This document shows positions 40,514 to 48,818 of a stretch of 64,000 nt of DNA, in pieces (within the stretch, counting starts at the first letter, position 1; each line of letters begins with the position of its first letter). Below the pieces are notes generated by a model. The model was not told the origin of the DNA. It searched no databases and saw nothing but the letters and a program-made list of their open reading frames with translations. The stretch spans positions 276,569 to 340,568 of the forward strand of contig NZ_SPJX01000167.1 in the NCBI RefSeq assembly GCF_004458765.1, written 5' to 3'. This DNA comes from Microvirga pakistanensis (GTDB lineage Bacteria > Pseudomonadota > Alphaproteobacteria > Rhizobiales > Beijerinckiaceae). A program made the translations under genes and the position numbers.

Positions 40514-41479
40514 TTAAGACCCCTTCTTCACGCCCTTCTCGTCGAAGTAGCGCTGCGCACCCGGATGCATCGGGACCGGCATGCCCGAGAGCGCGCTCTC
40601 GAGCTTGATGTCCTTGGCGGCCGCATGCGCTGCGGTGAGATCGGGCAGGCTCTCGTAGATCGCCTTGGTCATCTGGTAGACCGTCTCGTCCTTCACGCCG
40701 GAATGGGTGACGAGATAGTTCACGACGGCGGCCGTCTGCACCGGCGCGGTCTGGCCCTCATAGGTGTTCGCCGGGATCGTGGCCTTGATGTAGGGGGTGC
40801 CGACCTTGGTCACGATGTCGGCCGGGATCTCCACGACCACGATCGGCACGGAGGTGGCGAGATCGCGGATCGAGGAGACGCCGAGACCGGCGGATTGCAG
40901 GGTGGCGTCGAGCTGGCGGTTCTTCATGAGCTCGACGGACTCGCCGAAGGGCAGATACTCGACCTTGCCGAGATCCTGATAGGACAGGCCGGCGCCCTGA
41001 AGGATGGCGCGGGCGTTGAGTTCGGTTCCCGATTTGGGGGCTCCGACGGAGAGGCGCTTGCCTTTGAGGTCGGCGAGCGACTTGATCCCGGATTCCTTCG
41101 TGGCGACGATCTGGATATAGTTGGGATAGATGGCGGTGATGCCGCGCAGCTTATCGAGCTTGCTCTTGAAGCCGGCCTCCTCGTTGCCCTCCCAGCCCAT
41201 GGCCAGGCTGTCGCCGAGGGTGAAGCCGATCTCGCCCTTGCCCTGCTGCAGGAGGGTGAGGTTTTCCACCGAAGCCTTGGTGGCCTGGACCGAGGGCCGC
41301 GAACCCTGGACCTTTTCCGTGAACACCTTGGAGAGCGCCACGCCGAGCGGATAATAGACGCCCGAGGTGCCGCCGGTCAGAACGTTGATGAAGTCCTGCG
41401 CCTGAGCTGGAAGGCTCGCCCCTGCGAGGGCGAGAGCGGTGGCCGCGCCCACGAGGCGGCGCATGATGGATCGATGCAT
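40514..41479 (-). CDS. TAXI family TRAP transporter solute-binding protein
   Basis: A 321-residue periplasmic binding protein. A signal peptide ends near AQAQD (residue ~28), followed by the TAXI hallmark INVLTGGTSGVYYPLG. A later segment LSVGAPKSGTELNAR fits the second lobe that closes over the ligand. TAXI proteins bind glutamate-like or other dicarboxylates, but the ligand is not predictable here. ATG 41479 has GGGAG about 7 bases upstream. It is the first gene of a three-gene unit with the fused permease and DUF1850. Confidence 0.93.
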   Translation of the reverse strand: MHRSIMRRLVGAATALALAGASLPAQAQDFINVLTGGTSGVYYPLGVALSKVFTEKVQGSRPSVQATKASVENLTLLQQGKGEIGFTLGDSLAMGWEGNEEAGFKSKLDKLRGITAIYPNYIQIVATKESGIKSLADLKGKRLSVGAPKSGTELNARAILQGAGLSYQDLGKVEYLPFGESVELMKNRQLDATLQSAGLGVSSIRDLATSVPIVVVEIPADIVTKVGTPYIKATIPANTYEGQTAPVQTAAVVNYLVTHSGVKDETVYQMTKAIYESLPDLTAAHAAAKDIKLESALSGMPVPMHPGAQRYFDEKGVKKGS

Positions 41480-41624
41480 GGCGTACTCCCTTAATTTCGT
41501 ACCAACATTACAGCGTTTGTAGGTTGGCTTAGTTTTGGCTGCTGACGAAGTTTTCTCAAGAGGCTATGAGGGACTTAATCCTGCCACCTTGGTCGGTAGG
41601 GGTCCGTACTCTCTCCACAACCCG

Positions 41625-43214
41625 ATGCGTCGATCCATGTTCAACCGCCGCCAGTTTCTCCAGTCCGCCACCGCCACGGCCGCCTTGGCCGCCCAGGGCT
41701 TTTCCGGCCCCGCCCTGGCGCAGCAGGGTTTGAAGATGGGAGCGCCGGCCCCGTTTTCGTTCGAGGACCTGAAGAGGCAGGCCGAGGCGATGGCCAAATC
41801 CGCCTATACGGCCCCGCCAAGCCCCTCGCCGGACATCCTCTACCAGATCGACTACGACGCCCACGGCAAGATCAGGTTCAAGACCGACCTCGCCCTCTGG
41901 GCCAATGGTCCGAGCGAGTTTCCGGTCACCTTCTTCCATATGGGCCGCTTCTTCCAAAAGCCGGTGCGCATGCATGTGGTCGACGCAGGACAGGCGCGCG
42001 AGATCGTCTACGACACCGAATACTTCGACATGCCGGCGGATTCGCCTGCCCGCAAGCTCCCGGACAATACGGGCTTCGCGGGCTTCCGCTTCCAGGAGGC
42101 GAGAGGCGGCAAGCTCGACTGGAAGAAGAACGACTGGGTCGCCTTCCTGGGCGCCTCCTATTTCCGGGCCATCGGCGAGCTTTATCAGTACGGCCTCTCC
42201 GCCCGCGGCCTCGCCGTCGATGTGGCGGTGCATGGAAAGCCTGAGGAATTCCCCGACTTCACCCATGTGTTCTTCGAGACGCCTCGGCCCGGCTCGGACA
42301 CGGTGACGGTCTATGCCCTGCTCGACGGACCGAGCGTGGCGGGCGCCTACCGCTTCGTGATGCAGCGCGCCGCGGCCGTCATCATGGATCTCGATTGCGC
42401 CCTCTTCCTGCGCAAGGACATCGCGCGCCTCGGGATCGCGCCGCTCACCTCCATGTACTGGTACTCCGAGAAGGCCAAGGCCACCGCCATCGACTGGCGC
42501 CCCGAAATTCACGATTCGGACGGCCTCGCCATGTGGACCGGGACCGGCGAGCGGATCTGGCGCCCGCTCAACAACCCGCCCCGGATCATCACCTCGGCCT
42601 TCTCGGACGAGAACCCGAGGGGATTCGGCCTGCTCCAGCGCGACCGCAACTTCGACCACTATCTCGACGGCGTCTATTACGACCGCCGCCCCGCGCTCTG
42701 GATCGAGCCGCAGGGCACCTGGGGCAAGGGAACCATCCAGCTCGTGGAAATCCCCACCGACGACGAGATCCACGACAACATCGTGGCCATGTGGGTGCCG
42801 GCCGAGCCCGCCCGCGCCGGTCAGGCGATGGAGCTCCGCTACCGCATGCATTGGGCGGCGGACGAGCCCTCTCCGACTCCGCTCGCCCGCGTCGTCGCCA
42901 CCCGCTTCGGCAATGGCGGGCAGGCCGGAACGGCGCGCCCCAAGGGCGTGCGCAAATTCATGGTGGAGTTCATCGGCGAGCCGCTGACCAAGCTGCCCAG
43001 CGGCGTCATTCCAAAGCCGGTGCTCACGGCCTCGCGCGGCGAGTTCTCGAACATCCTCACCGAGGCCGTCCCCAACAACGTCCCCGGCCACTGGCGTACC
43101 CAGTTCGACCTGACGGCCACCGGAACCGACCCGGTGGAGATGCGCTGCTACCTGCGCAACGGGGATGAGGTGCTGAGCGAAACCTGGCTCTACCAGTATC
43201 ACCCCACGTTCTAA
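41625..43214 (+). CDS. Glucan biosynthesis protein, OpgG/OpgD (MdoG) family, copy 1
   Basis: A 529-residue periplasmic protein for synthesis of osmoregulated beta-glucans. A twin-arginine signal lies at the N-terminus (NRRQFLQ at residues 7-13, then a hydrophobic stretch ending AQQ), which is the OpgD arrangement. Characteristic segments include FLGASYFRAIGELYQYGLSARG, APLTSMYWYSE, HDSDGLAMWTGTGERIWRPL and ENPRGFGLLQRDRNFDHY. ATG 41637 is an alternative start. No opgH-type glucosyltransferase is adjacent. A second copy is at 55.2 kb. Confidence 0.9.
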   Translation: MRRSMFNRRQFLQSATATAALAAQGFSGPALAQQGLKMGAPAPFSFEDLKRQAEAMAKSAYTAPPSPSPDILYQIDYDAHGKIRFKTDLALWANGPSEFPVTFFHMGRFFQKPVRMHVVDAGQAREIVYDTEYFDMPADSPARKLPDNTGFAGFRFQEARGGKLDWKKNDWVAFLGASYFRAIGELYQYGLSARGLAVDVAVHGKPEEFPDFTHVFFETPRPGSDTVTVYALLDGPSVAGAYRFVMQRAAAVIMDLDCALFLRKDIARLGIAPLTSMYWYSEKAKATAIDWRPEIHDSDGLAMWTGTGERIWRPLNNPPRIITSAFSDENPRGFGLLQRDRNFDHYLDGVYYDRRPALWIEPQGTWGKGTIQLVEIPTDDEIHDNIVAMWVPAEPARAGQAMELRYRMHWAADEPSPTPLARVVATRFGNGGQAGTARPKGVRKFMVEFIGEPLTKLPSGVIPKPVLTASRGEFSNILTEAVPNNVPGHWRTQFDLTATGTDPVEMRCYLRNGDEVLSETWLYQYHPTF

Positions 43215-43243
43215 GATTTCGCTTGCGCACCACGATGTTAACA

Positions 43244-43271
43244 GGGGCGTATAAAATACTATACGCCCCTA
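43244..43271. promoter_or_regulatory. Perfect 28-bp dyad upstream of the zinc-import genes (candidate Zur-type operator)
   Basis: AGGGGCGTATA (43244-43254) and TATACGCCCCT (43261-43271) are exact inverted repeats around AAATAC. The site lies 35 bases before the His-rich peptide start. Its inner GTATA...TATAC half-sites are AT-rich like Fur-family boxes, and the gene context suggests Zur, but the sequence does not closely match the Zur consensus I know. It could instead be a hairpin ending the opgG/D transcript, although there is no T-run. Confidence 0.55.
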
Positions 43272-43305
43272 GAAACGGCCGCCGTTTCAAGCTATCTGTG
43301 GAGAC

Positions 43306-43464
43306 ATGTCGCACGGCCACCACCATCAGCACAGTCACCAGCACAGGGCCACCGCCGCAGCCCCCACGTTTTCGTTGTTGCGCCTCTCGATCTGGCAGCG
43401 TCTGGCAGGGGCCGCCCTCGTCCTGGGGGGTCTGTGGCTGTTGGTCTTCCAGGTCATGGGGTAG
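43306..43464 (+). CDS. Histidine-rich 52-residue membrane peptide at the head of the zinc operon
   Basis: The frame runs from ATG 43306 to TAG 43464. The N-terminal 13 residues contain seven histidines (MSHGHHHQHSHQH). A basic stretch follows, then one membrane segment (LAGAALVLGGLWLLVFQVMG) at the C-terminus. The stop codon lies 3 bases before the znuC start, which indicates an operon. GGAGAC lies 2-3 bases before the ATG, a tight spacing. The His cluster could bind Zn(II) near the importer, an inference from composition and position only; I know no named family. Confidence 0.65.
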   Translation: MSHGHHHQHSHQHRATAAAPTFSLLRLSIWQRLAGAALVLGGLWLLVFQVMG

Positions 43465-43467
43465 AGC

Positions 43468-44217
43468 ATGGTCGTCCCCTCCACTGCCATCCGTTTCAAG
43501 GAAGTGACCCTCGGCTATGGCCGCAGGCCTGCCGTGCACCACCTCGACGGGACCATCCCGGCCGGGAGCCTGATGGCGGTGGTCGGCCCCAACGGCGCCG
43601 GGAAGTCGACGTTGCTCAAGGGGATCGTGGGCACCCTCAAGCCCCTTGAGGGTCATATCCGGCTCGACGGCCCTTCCGCGGAGATCGCCTATCTGCCGCA
43701 GGCCGCCGAGATCGACCGGTCCTTCCCGCTCTCCGTCTACGATCTCGTGGCCATGGGCCTCTGGTCCCGCTCCGGCCTCTTCGGCGGCATCTCGGCCACG
43801 GACCGTACGAAGGTCGAGGAGGCCCTGTCGGCCGTCGGCCTCATCGGCTTCGAGCGGCGCCCCATCGCGACCCTGTCCGGCGGCCAGATGCAGCGCGCGC
43901 TCTTCGCGCGCCTGCTCCTGCAGGATGCGCCGGTGATCCTGCTCGACGAGCCGTTCACCGCCATCGACGCCAAGACCACCGCCGATCTGCTCGATCTCGT
44001 GCGCCGCTGGCATGACGAAGCCCGGACCGTCATCGCGGTGCTGCACGATCTCGACATGGTCCGCCGCATTTTCCCGCAAACCCTGCTCATCGCCCGCGAG
44101 CCCGTGGCCTGGGGCGAGACGCCCGAGGTGTTGAGCGCCGACAATCTCCTGAAAGCCCGCCGCATGGTCGAGGCGCATGATCCTCATGCGCATGTGTGCC
44201 AGCGCGGGGCCGCATAA
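43468..44217 (+). CDS. znuC: Zinc/manganese ABC transporter ATP-binding protein
   Basis: A 249-residue ABC ATPase of the metal-import (cluster 9) type. Walker A is GPNGAGKST near residues 38-46, the signature LSGGQMQRALFARLL near 137, and Walker B VILLDEPFTAID near 156. The H-loop is in VLHDLD. It is the energising subunit of the importer formed with the permease and the binding protein downstream. Zinc is favoured over manganese because of the His-rich loop in the binding protein. Confidence 0.92.
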   Translation: MVVPSTAIRFKEVTLGYGRRPAVHHLDGTIPAGSLMAVVGPNGAGKSTLLKGIVGTLKPLEGHIRLDGPSAEIAYLPQAAEIDRSFPLSVYDLVAMGLWSRSGLFGGISATDRTKVEEALSAVGLIGFERRPIATLSGGQMQRALFARLLLQDAPVILLDEPFTAIDAKTTADLLDLVRRWHDEARTVIAVLHDLDMVRRIFPQTLLIAREPVAWGETPEVLSADNLLKARRMVEAHDPHAHVCQRGAA

Positions 44218-44227
44218 AGAATCGGCC

Positions 44228-45094
44228 GTGCTGGATCTCCTTCTCACCCCCTTCTCCGAATTCGAGTTCATGCGGCGCGCGCTCGTGGGCGTGATCGCGA
44301 TTGCGCTCGGCGGCGGCCCCATCGGGGTCTTCCTGATGCTGCGCCGCATGAGCCTGACCGGCGATGCCATGGCTCACGCGATCCTGCCCGGCGCCGCCGT
44401 GGGCTACCTGCTCGCAGGCCTGTCGCTTCCCGCCATGACCATCGGCGGATTGGCGGCGGGCGTGATCGTCGCCATGGCCGCAGGTCTCGTCTCGCGCTTC
44501 ACCGCGTTGAAGGAGGACGCTTCGCTCGCCGCCTTCTATCTCCTGTCGCTGGCGCTCGGCGTCACCATCGTGTCGCTCAGGGGATCGAACGTCGATCTGC
44601 TGCACGTTCTCTTCGGCACCGTGCTCGCGCTCGACGACAATACCCTGCTGCTGCTTGCCTCCATCTCGACGCTGACGATTCTGGCCTTGGCCGCGCTGTA
44701 TCGCCCGCTCGTGCTCGAATGCGTGGACCCGATCTTCCTGCGCTCTGTCAGCCGCGCGGGAACGCCCACCCATCTCATCTTCCTCGGCCTCGTGGTGATG
44801 AACCTCGTCGGCGGATTTCATGCGCTCGGCACCCTGCTGGCCGTCGGCATGATGATGCTGCCCGCCGCCGCGGCCCGCTTCTGGACCAGCGACATCACCA
44901 TGATGATGATCGCGTCTATTCTCATCGGCATCGCCTCAGGAGGCGCAGGCCTCCTGCTCTCGTTTCATGCGGAGCTGCCCGCCGGGCCCGCGATCATTCT
45001 CTCGGCCGGCACCGTCTACGTTGCCTCGCTGCTCATGGGCCGCGAGGGCGGCGTGGTCTGGCTCCTGTGGCCGGGCAAGCACCTGGAAGCCTAG
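44228..45094 (+). CDS. znuB: Zinc/manganese ABC transporter permease
   Basis: A 288-residue ABC-3 family permease with seven to eight membrane segments. Family features include LMLRRMSLTGDAMAHAILPGAAVGYLL near the N-terminus, FGTVLALDD, and the C-terminal LVVMNLVGGFHALGTLLAVGMMMLPAAAARFW. GTG 44228 is the likely start, 10 bases after znuC; in-frame ATGs further upstream overlap znuC. The operon order is C-B-A. Confidence 0.9.
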   Translation: MLDLLLTPFSEFEFMRRALVGVIAIALGGGPIGVFLMLRRMSLTGDAMAHAILPGAAVGYLLAGLSLPAMTIGGLAAGVIVAMAAGLVSRFTALKEDASLAAFYLLSLALGVTIVSLRGSNVDLLHVLFGTVLALDDNTLLLLASISTLTILALAALYRPLVLECVDPIFLRSVSRAGTPTHLIFLGLVVMNLVGGFHALGTLLAVGMMMLPAAAARFWTSDITMMMIASILIGIASGGAGLLLSFHAELPAGPAIILSAGTVYVASLLMGREGGVVWLLWPGKHLEA

Positions 45095-45117
45095 AAACCT
45101 CACGGAAGGATATGATG

Positions 45118-46044
45118 ATGTTGACCAGAAGAGCCGCTTTGTCCCTGCTGGCAGGCTCGCTGGCGTTCGCCGGCTCGCTCGTGCCCGCTCCCGCACAGGA
45201 TCAGGGCAAGCTCAAGGTCGTGGCGACGTTCTCGATCCTCGGCGATTTCGTGCGCAATGTGGGCGGCGAGCGGGTGGAGGTGACGACCCTCGTCGGACCG
45301 AACGGAGACGCCCACGTCTACTCGCCCACGCCCGCCGACGGGCGCCGCCTGACCGAAGCCCGCATCGTCTTCACCAACGGCCTGAAATTCGAGGGCTGGA
45401 TCGACCGCCTCGTCAAGTCCTCGGGCACCAAAGCCACCAGGGTCGAGGCATCGAAGGGCGCGAAGCTGGTCAGGGGGGATGACGATCACAAGGATCACGA
45501 TCACGGCCATGGCCACGGCGTCGATCCCCATGCCTGGCAGAACATCGGCAACGCCAAGGTCTACGTCGCCAATATCCGTGACGCCCTGATTGCAGCGGAT
45601 GCAGGCGGCGAGGCCGAGTACCGGGCCAACGCCGCCCGGTATCTCGCCGAGCTCGACGCCCTCGAAGCGGAGGTGAAAGGCCTCGTGGCAGGCATCCCGG
45701 CCGGGCAGCGCAAGATCATCACCTCCCACGATGCCTTCCGCTATTTCGAGGATGCGTACGGGATCGACTTCGTCTCGCCTCAGGGCGTATCGACCGAGTC
45801 GGAGGCCTCCGCCAAGGACGTGGCGCGCATCATCCAGCAGATCAAGCGCGAAAGGATTGCCGCCGTTTTCGTGGAAAACGTCTCCGACGCCCGCCTCATG
45901 GAACGGATCGCCAAGGAGACCGGAGCCAGGATCGGCGACCGGGTCTATTCGGATGCCCTTTCGGAGCCTAACGGCCCCGCTGGCACTTACATTGGCATGA
46001 TGAGACACAATATGAGAGCCTTCAGCGCGGCTTTGTCGAGCTGA
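45118..46044 (+). CDS. znuA: Zinc ABC transporter substrate-binding protein
   Basis: A ~308-residue cluster 9 periplasmic metal-binding protein. A signal peptide ends near APAQD (residue ~24). Metal ligands are expected from DAHVYSPTPAD, the second His in VDPHAWQN, the HDAFRYFEDAYG region and the Glu/Asp of the C-terminal lobe. A His/Asp-rich loop (HKDHDHGHGHG) near residue 123 is the mark of zinc-specific ZnuA proteins. Three consecutive ATGs start the frame (45112, 45115, 45118); I take the third because it is 7 bases from AAGGA. Confidence 0.92.
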   Translation: MLTRRAALSLLAGSLAFAGSLVPAPAQDQGKLKVVATFSILGDFVRNVGGERVEVTTLVGPNGDAHVYSPTPADGRRLTEARIVFTNGLKFEGWIDRLVKSSGTKATRVEASKGAKLVRGDDDHKDHDHGHGHGVDPHAWQNIGNAKVYVANIRDALIAADAGGEAEYRANAARYLAELDALEAEVKGLVAGIPAGQRKIITSHDAFRYFEDAYGIDFVSPQGVSTESEASAKDVARIIQQIKRERIAAVFVENVSDARLMERIAKETGARIGDRVYSDALSEPNGPAGTYIGMMRHNMRAFSAALSS

Positions 46045-46071
46045 GCCGTTCTTTCTCGTCCGCCCGCCAGA

Positions 46072-46167
46072 GTGTCATTCCCGGCGAGCGAAGCGAGGGA
46101 AGGGAATCGATGGCGCAGCGCGCGATGGATTCCCTTTCCGGTCCTGACGGACCCCTGGGGATGACAC
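46072..46167. repeat. Long palindromic intergenic element between znuA and the COG0523 gene
   Basis: Outer arms GTGTCAT (46072-46078) and ATGACAC (46161-46167) enclose CCCGG/CCCTGGGG-type sequence. Inner arms GGAAGGGAATC (46098-46108) and GATTCCCTTTCC (46128-46139) pair with little mismatch. The nearly 100-base symmetrical unit has no coding potential and looks like a dispersed repeat. It may also end the znu transcript and isolate the next gene. Confidence 0.6.
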
Positions 46168-46195
46168 CTGTAATTCTGCTTTCTGGAATCATCCG

Positions 46196-47158
46196 ATGAC
46201 CGACAAGATCCCCGTTACCGTCCTCACAGGCTATCTCGGCGCCGGCAAGACCACCCTTCTCAACCGGATCCTCACCGAACCCCACGGCAAGAAATATGCC
46301 GTCATCGTGAACGAGTTCGGCGAGATCGGCATCGACAACGAGCTCGTTGTCGGCGCCGACGAGGAAGTATTCGAGATGAACAACGGGTGCATCTGCTGCA
46401 CCGTGCGCGGCGACCTGATCCGCATCCTCGACGGCCTGATGAAGCGCAAGGGAAAGTTCGACGCCATCATCGTCGAGACCACGGGTCTTGCCGACCCGGC
46501 TCCCGTCGCCCAGACCTTCTTCATGGATCAGGACGTGTCGGACACCGCCCGTCTCGACGCGGTTGTGACGGTGGCCGACGCCAAGTGGCTGTCCGACCGC
46601 CTGAAGGACGCGCCCGAGGCCAAGAACCAGATCGCCTTCGCCGACGTGATCATTCTCAACAAGATCGATCTCGTGACGCCCGAGCAGCTGGACGAGGTCG
46701 AGGCGCGCATCCGCGCCATCAATCCTTACGCCAAGGTCCACCGGACCCAGAACTGCGCCATCCCGATTGCGGAAGTGCTCGACCGCAAGGCGTTCGATCT
46801 GGACCGCATCATCGAGCTCGAGCCCGACTTCCTGGAGGAAGGCCATCACCATCATCACGACGAGGACATGCAGTCTGTTTCCGTGGCCATCGATGGCGAG
46901 GTCGACCCCGAGAAGTTCATGCCGTGGATCTCGAACCTGACCCAGGTCGAGGGCCCGAACATCCTGCGCTGCAAGGGCATCGTGGCCTTCCCGAACGAGC
47001 CGAAGCGCTTCGTCTTCCAGGGCGTGCACATGATCCTCGACGGCGACGTGCAAGGCGAGTGGAAGCCCGGCGAGAAGCACACCTCCAAGGTAGTCTTCAT
47101 CGGCCGCGACCTGAACGAGAAGGCCATCCGCGAAGGGTTCCTGGCCTGCGCGGCCTGA
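46196..47158 (+). CDS. COG0523 (CobW/ZigA-type) GTPase, probable zinc metallochaperone
   Basis: A 320-residue G3E GTPase. Walker A is GYLGAGKTT at residues 12-20, the metal motif NNGCICC near 62-68 has the CxCC pattern that binds Zn or Co, Walker B is [11 protein letters not shown], and the base-recognition motif is ILNKID. A five-His run ([11 protein letters not shown]) near residue 222 precedes the CobW C-terminal domain. COG0523 proteins next to zinc importers move zinc to client proteins under zinc limitation. It ends just before a 12-bp perfect hairpin. Confidence 0.9.
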   Translation: MTDKIPVTVLTGYLGAGKTTLLNRILTEPHGKKYAVIVNEFGEIGIDNELVVGADEEVFEMNNGCICCTVRGDLIRILDGLMKRKGKFDAIIVETTGLADPAPVAQTFFMDQDVSDTARLDAVVTVADAKWLSDRLKDAPEAKNQIAFADVIILNKIDLVTPEQLDEVEARIRAINPYAKVHRTQNCAIPIAEVLDRKAFDLDRIIELEPDFLEEGHHHHHDEDMQSVSVAIDGEVDPEKFMPWISNLTQVEGPNILRCKGIVAFPNEPKRFVFQGVHMILDGDVQGEWKPGEKHTSKVVFIGRDLNEKAIREGFLACAA

Positions 47159-47169
47159 CGGGACCCTCA

Positions 47170-47198
47170 TATCAGGAGCAGCCTTCCTGCTCCTGATA
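47170..47198 (+). terminator. Hairpin after the COG0523 gene
   Basis: TATCAGGAGCAG (47170-47181) and CTGCTCCTGATA (47187-47198) pair perfectly around a CCTTC loop, starting 12 bases beyond the stop codon. There is no T-run. It lies between the GTPase gene and the tail of the convergent small frameshifted gene. Confidence 0.6.
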
Positions 47199-47209
47199 CG
47201 GGGAACGGC

Positions 47210-47402
47210 TCATGGGGCGAACCCAGCCTTCGCGGGGCAATTCTGAATGTAGGCTTGGCGGGTGGCTCTGATCTGCTGCCGCCATTCCACCGTGATGTTG
47301 CTGCCGTTCACAGGTCGCCTTGTAGGCTGCCCGCTGATTTGAGGCGACCGCTCCTCCCTGGGCAGGGCCCATCGAGCCGGGCGCCGTCATCACGGCGGCC
47401 AT
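47210..47402 (-). pseudogene. Small secreted-type protein gene, apparently frameshifted
   Basis: Reading the minus strand from ATG 47402 gives MAAVMTAPG...SNQRAAYKATC up to about base 47310. In the next frame, after one extra base near 47309, the sequence continues NGSNITVEWRQQIRATRQAY and then IQNCPAKAGFAP with a stop at 47210-47212. The two parts read as one small two-cysteine protein joined across a one-base shift. Either the gene is broken, the base is a sequencing error, or the second half starts separately at GTG near 47308. The unshifted frame runs on through the downstream hairpin with no sensible composition. It sits convergent to the COG0523 gene. Confidence 0.4.
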
Positions 47403-47511
47403 GATCCGGAAGGCTTATCCCGGGGCCCAGGAGGTCTTGCTCCATGACCTCGCCTTGCCTTTCATCCCCGCAACCATGCTATGGAGAACCCCTCCTGAAG
47501 GGATCGCCTCG

Positions 47512-48516
47512 ATGAGTACTGGAACCGCTCCGTCCTTGACCCAAAGCATCGCGCCTGTGGCTGCGGGCGCGCATGTCACCGCCATCGGCTGGCTGAAGGG
47601 CACCGCCGCCTTCGGTCTCGGAGACGGCGGCGTGCTGCTGGCGAAGGACGGCGAGACCCACCGCCTGGAAGCCCATCCCGATGCCGGTATTCTGGTGGGA
47701 GCAAGCGATGGCGAGCGCTTCGTGACCGGCGGCGACGACGGCCGCGTGGCCGTGACCGGGCCGGACGGCTCCACCAGGACCCTCGCGGAGGCCAAGGGCG
47801 CCTGGATCGACTCGCTGGCGCTCAGCGCCGGCGGAGCTTTCGCCTATGCCTCCGGCAAGCGTGTCTTCGCGCGTGACGACAAGGGCCGCGAGAAAATGCT
47901 CGAGGTGCCCTCCACCGCCCGCGGTCTCGCCTTCGCACCCAAGGGCTATCGCCTTGCGATCTCGCATTACAACGGGGCGACCCTGTGGTTTCCCAACGTG
48001 GAAGCGAAGCCCGAGGTGCTCGACTGGAAGGGTTCGCATCTCGACGTGACCTGGTCGCCGGACGCCCGCTTCGTGGTGACCTCCATGCAGGAGAATGCCC
48101 TCCACGGCTGGCGCCTGATCCCCGACAAGGGCCATATGCGCATGAGCGGCTACCCGTCGAAGACGCGCTCCTTCTCCTGGTCGCATGACGGCAAGTGGCT
48201 GGCCACGTCCGGCGCGGAAGCCGCCATCATCTGGCCCTTCGAATCGAAGGAAGGCCCGATGGGCAAGGCGCCGCGCGAATGCGGCGTGCGTCCCGCGAAG
48301 GTCAGCCGCGTGGCGTTCCACCCCAACACCCTGGTGCTGGCGGTCGCCTACGAGGACGGCTGCATCCTGCTCATCCGCCTGGCCGATGCGTCGGAGCTTC
48401 TCGTGCGCGCCGCCGTGGCGGGCAGCGGCGTCACGGCCATGGCCTGGGACAAAGGCGGCAAGCGCCTCGCTTTCGGTTGCGAGGACGGTCAGGCCGGCAT
48501 TTTGACCCTGCCATGA
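47512..48516 (+). CDS. WD40 repeat protein
   Basis: A 334-residue beta-propeller protein without a signal peptide. Weak WD40 repeats recur about every 40 residues, for example VTAIGWLKGTAAFGLGDGGVL, FSWSHDGKWLATSGAEAAIIW, VSRVAFHPNTLVLAVAYEDG and VTAMAWDKGGKRLAFGCEDG. ATG 47512 follows GAAGGGATC at good spacing; an upstream extension overlaps the small frameshifted gene. I recall WD40 genes beside COG0523 GTPases in alphaproteobacteria, which suggests a zinc-linked role, but the activity is unknown. The stop overlaps the next gene as ATGA. Confidence 0.85.
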   Translation: MSTGTAPSLTQSIAPVAAGAHVTAIGWLKGTAAFGLGDGGVLLAKDGETHRLEAHPDAGILVGASDGERFVTGGDDGRVAVTGPDGSTRTLAEAKGAWIDSLALSAGGAFAYASGKRVFARDDKGREKMLEVPSTARGLAFAPKGYRLAISHYNGATLWFPNVEAKPEVLDWKGSHLDVTWSPDARFVVTSMQENALHGWRLIPDKGHMRMSGYPSKTRSFSWSHDGKWLATSGAEAAIIWPFESKEGPMGKAPRECGVRPAKVSRVAFHPNTLVLAVAYEDGCILLIRLADASELLVRAAVAGSGVTAMAWDKGGKRLAFGCEDGQAGILTLP

Positions 48517-48797
48517 GGTCGCCCATGGCTCTGTTCGGCGCCTTCATGAGAGGGACCTTCGGCCTCCCGAAACCTGACCGCGAGGCCATCGAGCGTGTCA
48601 AGGCGATCGCACGCGCGGCGCTTCGGGTTTCGCCAGAGACGGCCCTCGCCGTCAACGAGATTGCCTGCAACGATCCCGGGTGCCCGGGCATCGAAACCGT
48701 CATCCTGGTGATGGAGCCTGGGCAGAAGACCCGGGCGCTGAAGGTGCAGAAACCTCTCGATGAAGTCACGGAACAGGATATCCTTGCCGTGCTTTGA
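48513..48797 (+). CDS. Conserved small protein with a CxxxPGCP motif
   Basis: A 94-residue soluble protein starting at ATG 48513 inside the WD40 stop (ATGA), or possibly at ATG 48525. It has a charged helix (DREAIERVKAIARAAL) followed by a beta-rich part ALAVNEIACNDPGCPGIETV and KTRALKVQKPLDEV. The two cysteines in ACNDPGCP could bind a metal. I do not know a named function. Overlap with the WD40 gene shows coupling, and position in this block hints at metal homeostasis. Confidence 0.7.
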   Translation: MRSPMALFGAFMRGTFGLPKPDREAIERVKAIARAALRVSPETALAVNEIACNDPGCPGIETVILVMEPGQKTRALKVQKPLDEVTEQDILAVL

Positions 48798-48818
48798 TCC
48801 CTGAGGAGGCCCTCACGC

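Noticed and set aside
41556..43202. A 548-codon frame antisense to the first opgG/D gene
   Set aside because: No domain content; fully covered by the opgG/D gene on the other strand.
42000..46000. CRISPR-like or tandem repeat arrays
   Set aside because: No regularly spaced identical repeats are present here or elsewhere in the window; the repeats seen are isolated palindromes.
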